64,000 nucleotides of DNA from Haematobia irritans (GCF_050003625.1 NC_134401.1:70102537-70166536), one strand, 5' to 3'; positions 1-11,890 are shown, counted from the stretch's first letter. Translations and numbers: made by a program. The notes: generated by a model not told the origin, from the letters alone.

Positions 1-969
1 AGCTTAGAGCCCTTGACCCCTGGTCATTTTCTAGTGGGTTCACCACTATTAGCCCCTGCAGAACCCGATATTTCTGAGGATGATATAACATTATCAAACA
101 GGTGGAAACGATTGAAGATTATTTTACAAAACTTTTGTCAAAGGTGGAAATCTGAATATTTGAATGAATTACATCGTAGATACAAATGGAAATACCCTAA
201 TTGGCAATTTGCGTGTGGACTTTGCCAAGATGACCACCCCATCAGGAATTGTCACCGCTTCCGCCAGCAGACCCCGTTCCAGAGATACGAGACGGTGGAG
301 CGCCGTAGCTATTGTCGCAACTTCCTGGCACGCAGCCACCTAGCTCCAGACTGTCCAGTCCTCACGGCGTGCAGGGAGTGTAACTTGCGCCACCATACAA
401 TGCTGCATGGGGCCCCTCAACTGAGTGAAACCTTTGGTCGCTACACGCCCCCTCCAGTGGAATTGACATACCATAGATCCTCTGTTTTCATACCAACGGC
501 GCAAGTGTACATGGCAGCGGATAACTCCGAGGACTGGGCCAGTGTCAGGGTGTTGCTGTGCCAGGCAGCTACGTCAACAAGAGTTGCGGCCTCAACAATC
601 TCAAGGATTCGTATCCCAACTACAGAAAGAAATGGACACAGGTTTGCAAATATTCGGTTGCGCTGCCGGACCTATGGCAGCCGACTTGTATATCGACTGA
701 AAGCCTTAGTGACCCGTGACCTGCCCAGGCGACCCTACTCAGATCCAATAATAGAGGATCCCACCGTCGCTATGGAAGCCCGACCACTTGCCGACATTGA
801 TCCCAGGGGAAACGAATCGATCGACGTGGAAGTTGGTGCTGGTCCATATGCCTACCTCAGGAGAGATGGAGTGGTGGAAACCGGCTTAGGACGCGTCTTT
901 GCCCAGCTGACCGATTGGGGATACGTGTTTGTCGGACCAGTGACTAGCTCGTCGCAGGAAACGAGATGA
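1..969 (+). pseudogene. BEL/Pao retrotransposon 3' ORF, chimeric: integrase C-terminal domain joined to gag zinc fingers and protease-like domain
   Basis: The frame is open from the window edge. Residues 1-50 match the integrase C-terminal region of BEL/Pao Pol (DUF5641-like: LTPGHFLVGSPL, then KRWKSEYLNELHRR). They are followed directly by a Cys/His cluster (CGLC, H, C, CRECNLRHHTMLH) typical of BEL gag zinc fingers, and then by a DUF1758-like stretch (RPYSDPIIEDP, ADIDPRGNESIDVEVGA, VETGLGRVFAQL). In normal BEL elements the order is gag fingers, protease, RT, RNase H, integrase, DUF5641, so here the Pol tail precedes the gag/protease part and RT is missing. This suggests a non-autonomous or recombined copy. 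The catalytic part of the protease is not obvious. It ends 39 bases before a probable LTR. The class call is fairly sure; the meaning of the fusion is inference. Confidence 0.72.
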
Positions 970-1008
970 GGAGGTAAGGTAAACTACGCTCTTTCGCGGG
1001 GGGCAGAA

Positions 1009-1230
1009 TGTTCAAAGTTTCTTTGAACCCGTTTTGCTTTTCTATTTGTTTACCTGGAAAGTTTGACCTTTGATCGATGCTTGTAGTTTTGTCGCTAAGC
1101 TTTGTTTAGGCTGCTAAGCATCACTCAAGAGGGCAACGAACCAGTTTTGAACCGACCGTAAATAAGAAAAGAAGTCCGAACTCGTCTGCCCCCGCGAAAG
1201 TTAACGTGTAGTGATAAAAGTTGTTGAACA
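1009..1230 (+). repeat. Probable LTR of the BEL/Pao element, with polypurine-like tract just upstream
   Basis: A G-rich tract (about 995-1008, CGCGGGGGGCAGAA) after the ORF stop looks like a polypurine tract. It is followed by TGTTCAAAG, a good LTR start. A matching end, TTGAACA, occurs at 1224-1230, giving inverted termini TGTTCAA/TTGAACA and a length near 222 bp. A reverse-complement match of the G-rich tract (CTGCCCCCGCGAAAG) lies inside at about 1185-1199. No partner LTR is in the window, so the right end is uncertain. Confidence 0.4.
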
Positions 1231-2164
1231 TTGTTTTAAAATATTATTAAAATATAAACAAAACCAGAGACAATTACAAGTGAACAGATTAAAAGCATAA
1301 TTATTTACAGGTAAAAACAGTGAACAATTAGTGACACAAACAAAAACCCATCGACTCCTCGACCCATCGAAACCCAAACATACAACATAAAAGTGCCGGC
1401 CACATAAATCAAATGTCATCAACCTAGAAAAAAATCACAACACCAACCATTCCTTGAACATATGTATAATAATTGAAATTTAGCCTTAAATCTATATTGC
1501 ACCATAGTTTAATGTACATTGTATATTGAATTTTCACTTAAAACTATATTGCACAATCCCATTGAATATTGCATTTGAATTTCAAACCCACCCTTATTTA
1601 CACCATTTCCCTGAAATTAACTTAAATCTACCTTGAATTGTAAATAATTGTTAAATCTAATTGTAAAGCTTAAATACTATTTGAAACTTAAAAATAATAA
1701 TAAATAATGAATTAAAATTAAAAAAATTACATTCAAAATAATTGTGAATAAACTAGTTTGAATTTGAATTTAAACCCTATTTCCTCTAAGCGTTATTATT
1801 TCGAAAGGCAAACTTTTCCTTTTCAGCTTTCATTAGTTTATTCCCAAACAGTCTTAATTGATTTTGAACAAAAAATCAATTAAAAGATTAACTGAGTACA
1901 TTTTTTAATCAAACGAAAAATAAATCATATAAATTAATTGAATGAATAAAAATAAACATTTGTCATATAGCGATGTCGGCGTATTAAGCCATTTATAACA
2001 AAAAACTTCGTTTCGTGATTCGAATCAAGAAGATACTTTTCTGTGGACACATTGAACTCGAAAAAATCCCATTATTTAATAATGAACCAAGGTAATTCAA
2101 ATACAACGGTCAAAAAGAATATTGTATTCGATGTACTAACAGCCATAGTTCTGCTGTCATCCTA
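1231..2164. other. Gene-free AT-rich DNA
   Basis: Low-complexity AT-rich sequence with scattered GAATTTGAATTT-type runs. The ORFs here are short and have no recognisable motifs. I see no RNA gene or element end. Confidence 0.6.
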
Positions 2165-2568
2165 AGGCCTGTTTTCTTTTTGCACTGGATACAACATTCA
2201 GAACATCGTTGCACTGGTGTTCTATCCAGAACATCTCATCAGTGCAAGTCGCGCCGATCTTGCCAGATTGTGTTTTGATAAAGTGACGCTTCATCGATAC
2301 ACAATAGCCCTTTATTGTGACTAATTTATCGAAAAACATGAAATTCAAAGTGGTATAGTGTCATAAATAATCGCACCAGTAAATATTTATTACTAATTGG
2401 AGCATTTCATACATTAAAAATGCAAGATTTCACTTCTCTTCTGTGATTGTTTTTAAACAGCTGATGACAGTGTTGTATATTTTTGGAGCTGTCCTGCATA
2501 AACGAGTACTCTGTTTTCTTTTAGTCCTTCACGGCTAAGGGTATCCAGTGCTAAAAGAAAACAGCCCT
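2165..2568. mobile_element. MITE with 28-bp imperfect TIRs and CTA target duplication
   Basis: The left end AGGCCTGTTTTCTTTTTGCA and the reverse complement of the right end AGGGCTGTTTTCTTTTAGCA pair over about 28 bp (both continue CTGGATAC). The trinucleotide CTA flanks both ends (2162-2164 and 2569-2571). A 3-bp TSD with short TIRs and a 404-bp non-coding body fits a PIF/Harbinger-type MITE. The superfamily is inferred from TSD length only. Confidence 0.65.
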
Positions 2569-2709
2569 CTAGTCGAACGAGAGCATTCGTTTCGGATACG
2601 AGAAATCGTATCCACATTGTTGTGCATTTAGAAGTATTTACTTATTAAAAATTCAAATTTTCTTGAATTTCAATATGTTTTTGCAAATATTGTAGCTAAA
2701 GGCTTATTA

Positions 2710-2832
2710 GTAAGGCAGGTAGTAAGTTCGTGTTTTATTAATAATGAGTATTCCTTAATATGAATTATACAGAAGGGTTCATGCAAAATATTAGGATTAT
2801 CGCCGTGAAACACGAACTTATTAGCCGCCTTA
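2710..2832. mobile_element. Short inverted-repeat element (about 122 bp), MITE-like
   Basis: TAAGGCAGGTAGTAAGTTCG at the left is matched by the reverse complement of the right end (TAAGGCGGCTAATAAGTTCG), with both arms continuing TGTTT. The centre is AT-rich and non-coding. The TSD is ambiguous. It could be a MITE or one foldback unit. Confidence 0.45.
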
Positions 2833-3092
2833 TTATGGTACGAAATGGAATACAGGCGAATTTGGAAAAAATATTTAAAAGTTTTAAAAAATTAAAAAAT
2901 TAAAAAAACGACTTGAAAATAAACAATAACATTACTGGGCATAAGTATTTATAAAGTTTAGAAATTGGAGTAATAAAAAAAGGATTGAAATCATGAATTA
3001 AAAAAAATCAAACAAAACAATTTAATCATAAAAACAAACATTTTAACTTAATATAAAACATTAATAAATTCATAATCTGATGGCATTTAAAA

Positions 3093-3632
3093 TTAGTTGA
3101 CAGTAGACGTGGAAATGTTTAACACAAATTCGGCTTTGACCCACTTTCCTTTCTTATTGAGAAGGACCATGATCAAGTGGTCTAGAATAAGAATTCTATG
3201 ATCATAGCACGAATCTTTTGTAAAAAAGTTTGGAAAGAGATTACTATTAATTTGAATGCTCTTGTTCATAATTTGTTTTTTGATACCAACCTTTTCATAG
3301 TTTTCTCCAAAAATCTTTAAAAATATATTTATATGAATTTTTACTAAATCAAAATTTTCGTTCGATGGATTTGCAAGCCGAATTTCATCGGTAAAATTTT
3401 TAAAATGCCTTTTTCGACATCCAATGGATATTGTAGCCAGCAAAGTAGCGGAGTGCTGCAGCTTCATTTGCCGAGAAAGGCTTTGAAATAAGGTCAAAGG
3501 TAAGATTTCGTCCTCGAAGTCGGTTTCTTCTGAAACAACACTTTCGTCGTCTACCGAATCCTCGTTTTCTTCGAATTCTAAAGAATCGTTTGTGGCCATA
3601 TCTGTGTCATGATAATTGGATTCAGATTGCAA
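3093..3632 (-). CDS. Hypothetical acidic protein, 179 aa, unrecognised
   Basis: The ORF starts with an acidic, serine-rich segment (residues 1-45, many Asp/Glu) followed by a hydrophobic/basic stretch with no domain I recognise. No TIR, LTR or intron signal frames it. The acidic N-terminus recalls transposase-derived or captured host fragments, but this is only an impression. Codon use is as AT-rich as the surroundings. It may be a chance ORF or the remnant of a larger gene. Confidence 0.25.
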   Translation of the reverse strand: MQSESNYHDTDMATNDSLEFEENEDSVDDESVVSEETDFEDEILPLTLFQSLSRQMKLQHSATLLATISIGCRKRHFKNFTDEIRLANPSNENFDLVKIHINIFLKIFGENYEKVGIKKQIMNKSIQINSNLFPNFFTKDSCYDHRILILDHLIMVLLNKKGKWVKAEFVLNISTSTVN

Positions 3633-5620
3633 TCCCTAATTCTAGTGTAAAGGTGTGTATTAAGTAGGGCTGTCATTCGGGATCGATTTTAGAAATCCCG
3701 GGATTTTTTCGGGATCCCGAAACTTTCGGGATTCTTTAAATATTTTATGTAATAAAAATCTACAGCGCGAAAGATTTTACATTAAACTATTTTAGTTTAA
3801 TTCAATTTTATTAACAAAAAATAATAAAAATAAAACCAATTATAAATGCTATAATATGCAATATGAAGAAAAGAAAAACAAAAAATTATGACAAACTAAA
3901 TTAAAACCCAATTTCATATCGCTATCTTATTCAGCAAAACATTTTAAGTATTTTGATTAGATTAGGTATATTTTCGTAATAATTAATCCTTTTGTACTTG
4001 TATTAAGGCATCCAAATTTTTACCCGATTAACGCGATCTTGCCATATTGTCGACGGACCTTTTATCATTGCTTTTTATTTTATGTGGCACAAATTCCATA
4101 TTATTGTTCAAAGGTGGATCTTATCATTTAGTTAGATTTTGATCATTTATTTGCTATTTTCTTATGGCCATAGCTCAAAAATGCTGAAGTTGTAGCATTT
4201 TTGAAGTTGTAGCTCTTGATTCGGACAATGTCGATAAAATTGCCACTTTTATATCGATTTTTTTCGGTTTTGCGACTACAGCTTCTGAACTGTTGAACAT
4301 TTTACAAAACAATTGAGGGAAGAAATGTAGCCTATAAAATTATGAACAACTTTGTAGTACATGCCAAATTCATATGACCACTTCTTTATATATTTTTTGC
4401 AATGTTATTCCTTATTTTTTGTTTTTTTTTTGTATACGAAACAACAAAACAAAACAGGCTAATACGATAATCAGCTACTATGAAGCCGGAGCGAAGTCAG
4501 CATGAACTTAAAGATTATCACATCAGCTTCTCCAAGCTGCTAAACAACAACAAGCATGTTTTGATGGATTTTTTTTTTGGTATTCGGATTGATGTGACTT
4601 AAGTCCTGTCAAGAACTCGAATTTATCGGACAATTGTATCAAAAGTTATTATGAAGTATTTTTGAACAAATATTTAAAAATGGCACCAAACTGATAATAA
4701 ATCGGATGGGAAACGGTAATACTGAATATTCCTTTAACCAATTTTTTTTCTGTTTTGCACAGTACACACTTCATTGTAGTCAATTTTAATCTGATAAAAA
4801 AGGAAATAATTAGTTTATCTCAGACCAAAGATTTCTTGTTTGTGGCTATATTATCAACTGTTAACATTTAGCGTTCAAAGTAAAAAAAACTTTGAATTTG
4901 GTTTATATCCTAAAGCAGAGCTTCACAACCCAATTTGCTTCCTATCGGGCGTTATTGTACAGGTGATATGGCACATATACTTTTAGGCTTATGCTCATTA
5001 TCTTGGCTAATAATCTAGTGCATTCTACTATCTGGTACATGTCCTGCAGGCATAACATAAGTGATTATGGTCATATTACTACATAATATTATAAAAAATG
5101 TAATATTATAAAAGTTTACATAAAAATTGCAGGCTTCATACACCAACAAACACAAATACTTTTTACGGCAAGCGAGCTTTTTTATTGTATTAAGCACATA
5201 CGACGCGTCAACGGCGGTTCTAAGTCGATCTATATTTATATCTAGCGGTTTAGGAAGGAAATTTCTGGCAAGTATATATTGAATTAGGTTCTGTAGTTTG
5301 ACCACATCAAAACAATCTAATAACCATCTGCCATTGGTGTACAATAGTATCCCTATAAAAATAGACTAACATTATTTCATCCCTTTGTAAATTGATCTCA
5401 CATATAGATCAAAAACCTTTGATGTTAGCACATTTGGTATTTATTTTCGTAGTTTATTACGATTGTAAATCTTGTAATGAATTAATAAAATCTCAATATA
5501 ATGTGCTGTTTCATTTAATATTGGAATTTGGTTATGATAATAATAAAGAACATCGAGGGTGGTTGCACCAACAAACCAAACAATTAATATGAGATTGTGA
5601 CAGCCAATGCAACCATGCAG
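3633..5620. other. Gene-free AT-rich DNA with small palindromes
   Basis: It contains a cluster of short self-complementary CGGGATCCCG-type motifs near 3,680-3,735 that could be a decayed transposon end, and otherwise AT-rich sequence. A minus-strand ORF at 5015-5344 has no recognisable features and is not called. Confidence 0.5.
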
Positions 5621-6125
5621 TTACAATTGCCAAATGTTAGTTGTCCTGACATATATCATTGATAGTTGATGGAACCACCTGCTTTCGGTTGGCAAATAAT
5701 TCGGTTGAGGCAACGAGTTTGTTTTCTGGGTGTAGACATCTCCAAGACCGGTAAGAACATGACCATCCCTTCGAAGCGCCGGGAACACGTCCACCCCTAG
5801 TTCCAAATCTATTGGTGAGTTAGACCGCGGGTCCATATCGGCTAAAGTGTCCTGTGGCAAGTCACGAGTCGGGTCATCGACCATAGGGTCGGAATAGGGT
5901 CTGGATGGTAGAGTGTCCGTAATTAGCGCATTAACTTTTAAAGACCAAGTACTGCTAGTTTTGCGAGGCATCAACTCAAAACTCGTGAACTGTCACAGCC
6001 CGGAGGCTACCGCCATCTGGAGGGAGGAACTGAGTTGCCGTACGCTGGTTGCTGAACGGTGGTGCCGGCTTTTGGCTCAGTCTGTGGGGCGCTGTTCATT
6101 GGCAACTCAGTCCTCTGGCAGCTGA
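5621..6125 (-). pseudogene. BEL/Pao gag-protease fragment (DUF1758-like), frameshifted
   Basis: The translation of 5621-5974 has the same signature as the first BEL fragment: a leucine/arginine stretch with RPYSDPMVDDP, then ADMDPRSNSPIDLELGVDVF and LTGLGDVYTQ. This is the DUF1758-like region of BEL Pol. Upstream on the same strand, in another frame, a proline/glutamine-rich linker (about 6007-6120) looks like the end of the zinc-finger/gag part, so at least one frameshift separates them. There is no RT or integrase nearby. It is an old fragment related to, but diverged from, the element at the left edge and in opposite orientation. Confidence 0.6.
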
Positions 6126-6274
6126 CAAAAAAATCAATAAAAACAACCAGCCTTTGATGGACATCACAAAAACACAACAGGTAGGTATCAAAAATCGTAA
6201 GATAATTTTTACACAATCTTCACTCATATTGGTTTGCTGGCATGCCGGATTCCCAAAGCATGCCGTGGCCTAAC

Positions 6275-8351
6275 CCTCCCCAACCATGGTGTCCCTGTGG
6301 CCCATCCATTCGGGACACCCCAACTGCTACTCACCTGTCTTTTAAATCACCTTTTCCCCTTTTCCCTTATAACTTATTTAGCCTTCCATATTTAATAATT
6401 TAACATCAATATTATTTCTTTTCAAACGACATTATAAACATATTTTTATTATCCTTTTCCTCTCTTTCAAATAAATTAGAATAATGAAATTGAAGAAGAT
6501 TAATTAAGGCAAGAATTTACAATTATTCTCCAACACAAAAAAAAAACCAATTCATAAAAGGTAAGTATTTTATCAAAACAATTTTTAAATTAATAAACAA
6601 ATAATGCTCAAATTCTTCCACAGACAGCATCCGCAAATATTTCGAAAGACAGCATCCGCAAATATTTCGAAATCCTTTCTTCGGTCTAGTGCCTTTCCGT
6701 CCGTTCGTCTAGATCACGTAAGTATTAGTAACGTCAAAATATAACTTCCGTAAATAAAGCATATAACCTTTTTCATGTAGCTCTCGTTTCTTGTTCCTGC
6801 GGGGACAAACATTAAGAGCGTTAAAAGTGGACCCACATTTCCAGTCCTATTTACTCTAAACTTAGTATTAGGTTGAGCTCAGCCTAAACACTATTTATCA
6901 TGCCCAAACCAGGCGCAACGAAACAAAACCGCGCCAATGAATACCCCCTTTTGCTAACACAGAAACCTGGCATAAATCAAATAACTATTAGATTTCTTTA
7001 TTTTATTTACAGAAGCTCCTGTCTATGTCTGTCCGTCAGTCTAAGTCAAACAAATGTACGAGTATTCCAATGTATGACAACAGACAAAACAGAGGTACCT
7101 GAGGCGCTGTAGGTTGACCAGCGCTAATTACACCCAAGATGGAATAGGATCATACACAGCATAGCAGATAGCAATGCAGCAGCCAAAATCAACAAAATTT
7201 CTGGAGAGCAACAAATATTCGCCAGCTGGGAAAGATTGGAGTCGATGTCAAACGCAATATGGCAGTGGAGGTGGACAACAACAGGCAAGTAGTCTTTTAT
7301 CGAAAGTTTTTATGACTCATTAATGATATATTTCTTTATCGATTTCACTAATATCGACTTTTTCTTTTCTTCCTTTTCAGGCTTTTTACAATAATTAGTC
7401 TTTTAAGCGTATATTAAGCTTGTATATTAAAAACTTCTGCTTAATTTTCAGTTAAAATGTTTCATTTAAAAAGAACACAATTTGCTTCAACATACAACTT
7501 CATAATATCGTTCCATAGCTTATTTCTTGTTAAAAACTTTCAAACAAAACTGTTTTATATTATTGTTTATACATAATTGTTTGTGTTCATATCTTTTTTC
7601 GTATTATAAGATTGATAAATTTATCAAATAAAATGCAGCCAAAAATCACAATTTTTCTATTTCTTTTTTAAAAATTAAAACCATATTCGGCCGCACATGA
7701 CAAACCCAACCGTCCTTTGAACATCACTGTCAGAGGATGGGAGGGAAAACAGTGCGACAACCAAAGAAAAATCAAAACAAGAAAAAAATGTTGTATTCAT
7801 CTATTTCCACTATGATACCTACTAAAAAAAAAAATTCCACTCACACTACCCTTAAAACCCCCAATTTAAAAAAATTATATACCCGATTACACGAATGAAC
7901 TGTCATCGATACCCATCACTCATGAATGAATCGATACTCATTCATGACAAGTGTAACGCGCGATTGACAGCAGCAGATATTCCAGGTAAGTAGAGTGTAA
8001 AAATAAAAAATAAGAAATTAAATAACAAATCAAACAAGACAGAGTGACATTTATAATTGAAAAATAGATATGATGATATAGATAGATATAGATGAAAAAT
8101 AGGATAGATTTGGCAACCCTATATCATGCCAGAGTAAATTTTTCACAAGCGCTGACTTCTTTACTGATATTTATTAAACTATACAAGCTGGTAAACGGAA
8201 TTTTCGATCTAGTGATTTAAAATACAACTGCCTGTCTGGAAATTATCAAGAATATTGGATTCCACTGTCAACAAACAGTTTATATCTATTGGATTCCTGT
8301 CGCTGTATTGTTTTCCCTTTTTGTCTTCATTCGCATTCGTAACCGTACAAC
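6275..8351. other. Gene-free DNA
   Basis: AT-rich sequence. A 25-bp direct duplication (AGACAGCATCCGCAAATATT, then TCGAA) sits at about 6622-6672. I see no coding region with recognisable motifs. The 5' end of the LINE starting its ORF at 8352 must lie in the last few hundred bases, but no clear boundary or TSD was found. Confidence 0.5.
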
Positions 8352-9359
8352 ATGGCACCGGCAACAACATCAGAGGTTTGCCCCGAATGCAATGAAAACA
8401 TAACAAAAACCACTGGTAGTGTTTGTTGTTATATCTGCAACAATTGGTTTCACAGAAAGAACTGTTCGCAACTGACCGATAGTGGATACAGCCTTTTGGT
8501 AAAAAACAAATCCATACGATGGAGATGCAGCGGTTGTTCTGTATTCAGTATTGTACCTGATGATAAGTCAATATGGAATGCTTTGCAGACATTAACCTCT
8601 AAACTAGACAATTTAACACAAACTTTACCATCCACCATAAAACAAGAAATCGATCAGAGTCTCTCAACATTTAAGCACGATATTGATGCTAGCATTTCAT
8701 CTATCAAAAACACCATAGATGAAGAAAAAAATAAATTCAATGCTTTTCAGTCATACGTCAATAATAAACTGCAGGCCATTGAAAGCACAAACCATAAAAT
8801 ACGTCATGAACAATGCAGAAATGACATATTGGTCAATGGCTTGCCCCCAACCATCGAACCTCTTCAAATGGCTTTAAATATTTCAAAAGCCGTAGGTGTT
8901 GACCTTACACCTCAAGAAATTAATTCCTGCTTTTGGTTGGGTAAGCACAAGAAGACGCTGCTTATTAAATTCTGCTCCGCAATGAAGAGGGACGAGATAA
9001 TGAAAAAGTACATGGCCGCTAAAAATCTGAAACTCAACCAAGTGGTACCGACTGATATTGAGTCCAGAATTTACCTAAACGAAAATCTCGCACCTGCAGC
9101 AAATAAGGCTAAGACGATATGTCGTAATCTGATTAAAAGGAAAGCTATAAAAACGTTCAGATTAGTTTCATCGATACCCGCAGCCAGCATTATACATAAC
9201 AATGGTTCTAAAGCCTTCTATACACTGGAGCAGTTATTTTCGCTGGAAAAAGATCGAGGGGTAAATAATGTAAATGTTCTTCATACCGTGGGCCACAGAA
9301 GTAACACACCACCGCCGGTTATTATCAACACAACAACTTTTGGAACTCCTACCTTTTGA
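8352..9359 (+). CDS. LINE ORF1 protein with PHD-like zinc finger and coiled coil
   Basis: 335 aa. Residues 9-55 form a PHD-type Zn site (CPEC, CCYICNNWFH, CSGC). Residues 75-150 are a heptad-rich region likely to form a coiled coil. The C-terminal half (about 160-280: DILVNGLPP, CFWLGKHKKTLLIKF, IYLNENLAP) resembles the RRM-plus-C-terminal-domain part of LINE ORF1 proteins. In the family, ORF1p binds element RNA and assembles the retrotransposition RNP. The start ATG at 8352 follows AAC and is followed by GCA. The ORF is intact, unlike the ORF2 that follows 310 bases later. Confidence 0.75.
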   Translation: MAPATTSEVCPECNENITKTTGSVCCYICNNWFHRKNCSQLTDSGYSLLVKNKSIRWRCSGCSVFSIVPDDKSIWNALQTLTSKLDNLTQTLPSTIKQEIDQSLSTFKHDIDASISSIKNTIDEEKNKFNAFQSYVNNKLQAIESTNHKIRHEQCRNDILVNGLPPTIEPLQMALNISKAVGVDLTPQEINSCFWLGKHKKTLLIKFCSAMKRDEIMKKYMAAKNLKLNQVVPTDIESRIYLNENLAPAANKAKTICRNLIKRKAIKTFRLVSSIPAASIIHNNGSKAFYTLEQLFSLEKDRGVNNVNVLHTVGHRSNTPPPVIINTTTFGTPTF

Positions 9360-9502
9360 TCGAAATGATCACTATATTGTAACGACCAATTTCTTGTATC
9401 TGAGACGAGTGCCTTCGTTGGGCTGTGATGTCCAGGCCAGCTGTATTTATAATGCAAGATCAGTTTCTTTCTTTCCATGACCCGGAAGGGTGGGTGGGTT
9501 AG

Positions 9503-9543
9503 AAACCATTTTATTTTGACTGCAAAACAAAATAAAATGGTTT
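9503..9543 (+). other. Perfect 15-bp hairpin between LINE ORF1 and ORF2
   Basis: AAACCATTTTATTTT and its exact reverse complement flank an 11-base loop (9518-9528), in the 310-base gap between the LINE ORFs and just after a G-rich stretch. It could affect translation of ORF2 or be incidental. Confidence 0.5.
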
Positions 9544-9669
9544 TCGGGTTCATGGTATTTTTCTCGTTTACATCTTGTTTTTAATTTTTAGTCAGCGATG
9601 TATTTATGCATTCAATGTTATATTTAATCATTTTGTTTTCCTCAATGCACATTTCTTTAGGTAGTTTCG

Positions 9670-11562
9670 ATGATTTCGGCTAATTGCATTGGCGAGATTG
9701 TCAGTGACGACTCTTATATCAAACGCTTCTGCTCTGATAGACAACATTTGAACATTGGTTTCTTCAATGCCCAGTCCTTGAGGCCTTGCACTTTGTCGAC
9801 TAAATTCGACGAGGTTTTCACCATGCTAAAAAGTTGCCACCTTAATATTGTTGGCGTAACTGAAACGTGGCTTAAATCTTATGTGCCTAACAAAGCCGTT
9901 AATATTCCAGGATATAAATTCTTCCGTAACGATCGTAGTGGCATGCGTGGTGGAGGTGTGGGCTTATATGTTTCTGAGAAATTAAGGGTTCGGCCGCTCG
10001 CTACTGCATCGGATCCGAATTCTTGCGAAGCTTTATTTTTAAAGATAACATCTGGATCATTTGATTTCGTGGTTGGTGTCGTATATTTGCCTACGGGTAA
10101 TCTTGATTCTCTTGAAGATCTCATCTCTGATATGTCTGTTAGCTTTTCCGATATTATAATCATTGGTGATTTTAACTGTGATATTTCTGTTTCTAGAAAG
10201 TATGCTAATCTTAAGTTAATGTTGACACGTTGTAATTTGTCTGTTCTACACAACAATATGCCCACTCATTTTGATTTGAACCGTATGTCCGCTTCTATTA
10301 TTGACTATGCTCTAGTTAGCAACACTTCTGCGGTTATCCGCAGCAGTCAATTTAATTTCCCAGCGCTGAATTCGAATCATGCTTTCTGTCTTGTGCAATA
10401 TTTAGTTCCAAACCAGGATCAGAACTTGTTTTATTCTTACCTTGATTATACTTCCATAAATATGGACAATTTGCTATGTGATATAGAAAGTGCAGATTTT
10501 ACGCCTCTTTATCTCACAAATGATACCGATTTTCAGATAACTCTTCTGAATTGCATTTTGAATCAGTTACTTGGGAGAAATGTACCTGAGCGGACAAGGG
10601 CAATTAATAGCATCAGACCACGCTGGTATGACAATGATGATATTAGGCAAGCAGTTTGGCATCGTGACTTAGCGTACCGTGCTTATATTGAAAATCAGTG
10701 TATTAGTAATAGAGACACATACAAAAGATACAGATCAATAGCTCGGAGGGCAATAAGACGTGCTAAACGAGCGTATGGTCTTCGCATGTTTCAGGGTACG
10801 TCCAATGCCAAGGAACTCTGGTCTCGGATTAGTTCCACTGGGGCACTTGATTCTGACAACGCCTGTGATAATAACTGTGATATAGATCTTGACCTGTTGA
10901 ATAATTATTATACATCCTCACAATCTAACTATGTGCAATCTAGTATTAATTATGATGTTTTGCGTGATAACAACTTTAATTTTAGGAATGTATATCTGGA
11001 CGAGTTACACAGTGCAATATTTAGAATTAAGTCCAATGCCTTAGGAACTGACGGTATTCCCATTCGCTTCATTAAGATAGTATTTCCGTACATTTGTCAT
11101 CACATATTACATGTATTTAACACAATACTTATGACTAGTTGTTTTCCGGCTTCATGGAAGCTAGCAAGAGTTACGCCTCTCAAGAAGAAGGGCACCTCGG
11201 GTTCAAATTGCAGTGATTTCAGGCCTATTTCCATTCTCCCAGCGCTGTCGAAATGCTTTGAAATCTTGATAAAGGATCAGCTAATTGCGTATCTGGATAA
11301 TTTTTCTTTAATTGATCCATGTCAATCAGGCTTTAGAAGTCGCCATAGCACGACGTCGCTTATGGTAAAGCTTACAGATGATATCAGACGTGTAATTGAC
11401 AAGAGAGATCCCGGAATTCTTGCTGCTCTTGATTTAAGCAAGGCTTTTGATTCCGTGGATCACAACTTATTAATACATAAACTCTACCGGCAATTTGATC
11501 TGTCGGTTTTTTCCTGTAGACTTATTTCGTCCTTTTTATCGAACCGTTTCGGTATTCGGTAA
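9670..11562 (+). pseudogene. LINE ORF2: endonuclease and N-terminal half of reverse transcriptase
   Basis: The AP-type endonuclease (EEP) spans about residues 25-260: GFFNAQSL, VGVTETWL, GDFNCD, and a DYALVSN/SNHAFC region for the catalytic D and H. RT begins near residue 450 (GTDGIPIRF, WKLARVTPLKKKG, DFRPISILPALSK, QSGFRSRHST, ALDLSKAFDSVDH). The frame ends soon after this motif A region. The YADD box and RT motifs B to E are absent because of an internal deletion, not simple truncation, since the C-terminus follows downstream. EN nicks target DNA and RT primes on it; this copy cannot reverse transcribe. Confidence 0.8.
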
Positions 11563-11890
11563 AAACTGTAGACACAACTATTCACGCTTTGCTAATGAAT
11601 TTCTGGGATGCTCGTTTGAGCGTTATCTTGATATTCGATGTCTTTGTTTTCTTTATGGTGTTTTGAAATCAGGTAAACCAGCATATCTTATATCTTATTT
11701 CCGGTTCTTGAGTACAACAAGGACCACTCAAATACGCATTGAACATTTCAACCATAATATTCTGGAGCGCTCGTTTGCAATTCGAGTTACCAGACTGTGG
11801 AACTCCTTACCTCAAAACATAAAGCAATTATCGAATAGTGTTCATGTTTTCAAAAAAAAGTTAATATCCCATTTTTCTCACCAAGCTTAG
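11563..11890 (+). pseudogene. C-terminal remnant of the same LINE ORF2
   Basis: A different frame from the preceding ORF encodes the typical LINE ORF2 tail (SYFRFLSTTRTTQIRI, SFAIRVTRLWNSLPQNI, VHVFKKKLISHF). Juxtaposition with the RT N-terminal half shows that a few hundred codons including the catalytic core were lost. After the stop, a UTR of about 230 bases leads to the AAATA-repeat tail. Confidence 0.7.

Noticed and set aside
5015..5344. 109-aa minus-strand ORF
   Set aside because: No recognised domain, hydrophobic low-complexity tail and no supporting context.
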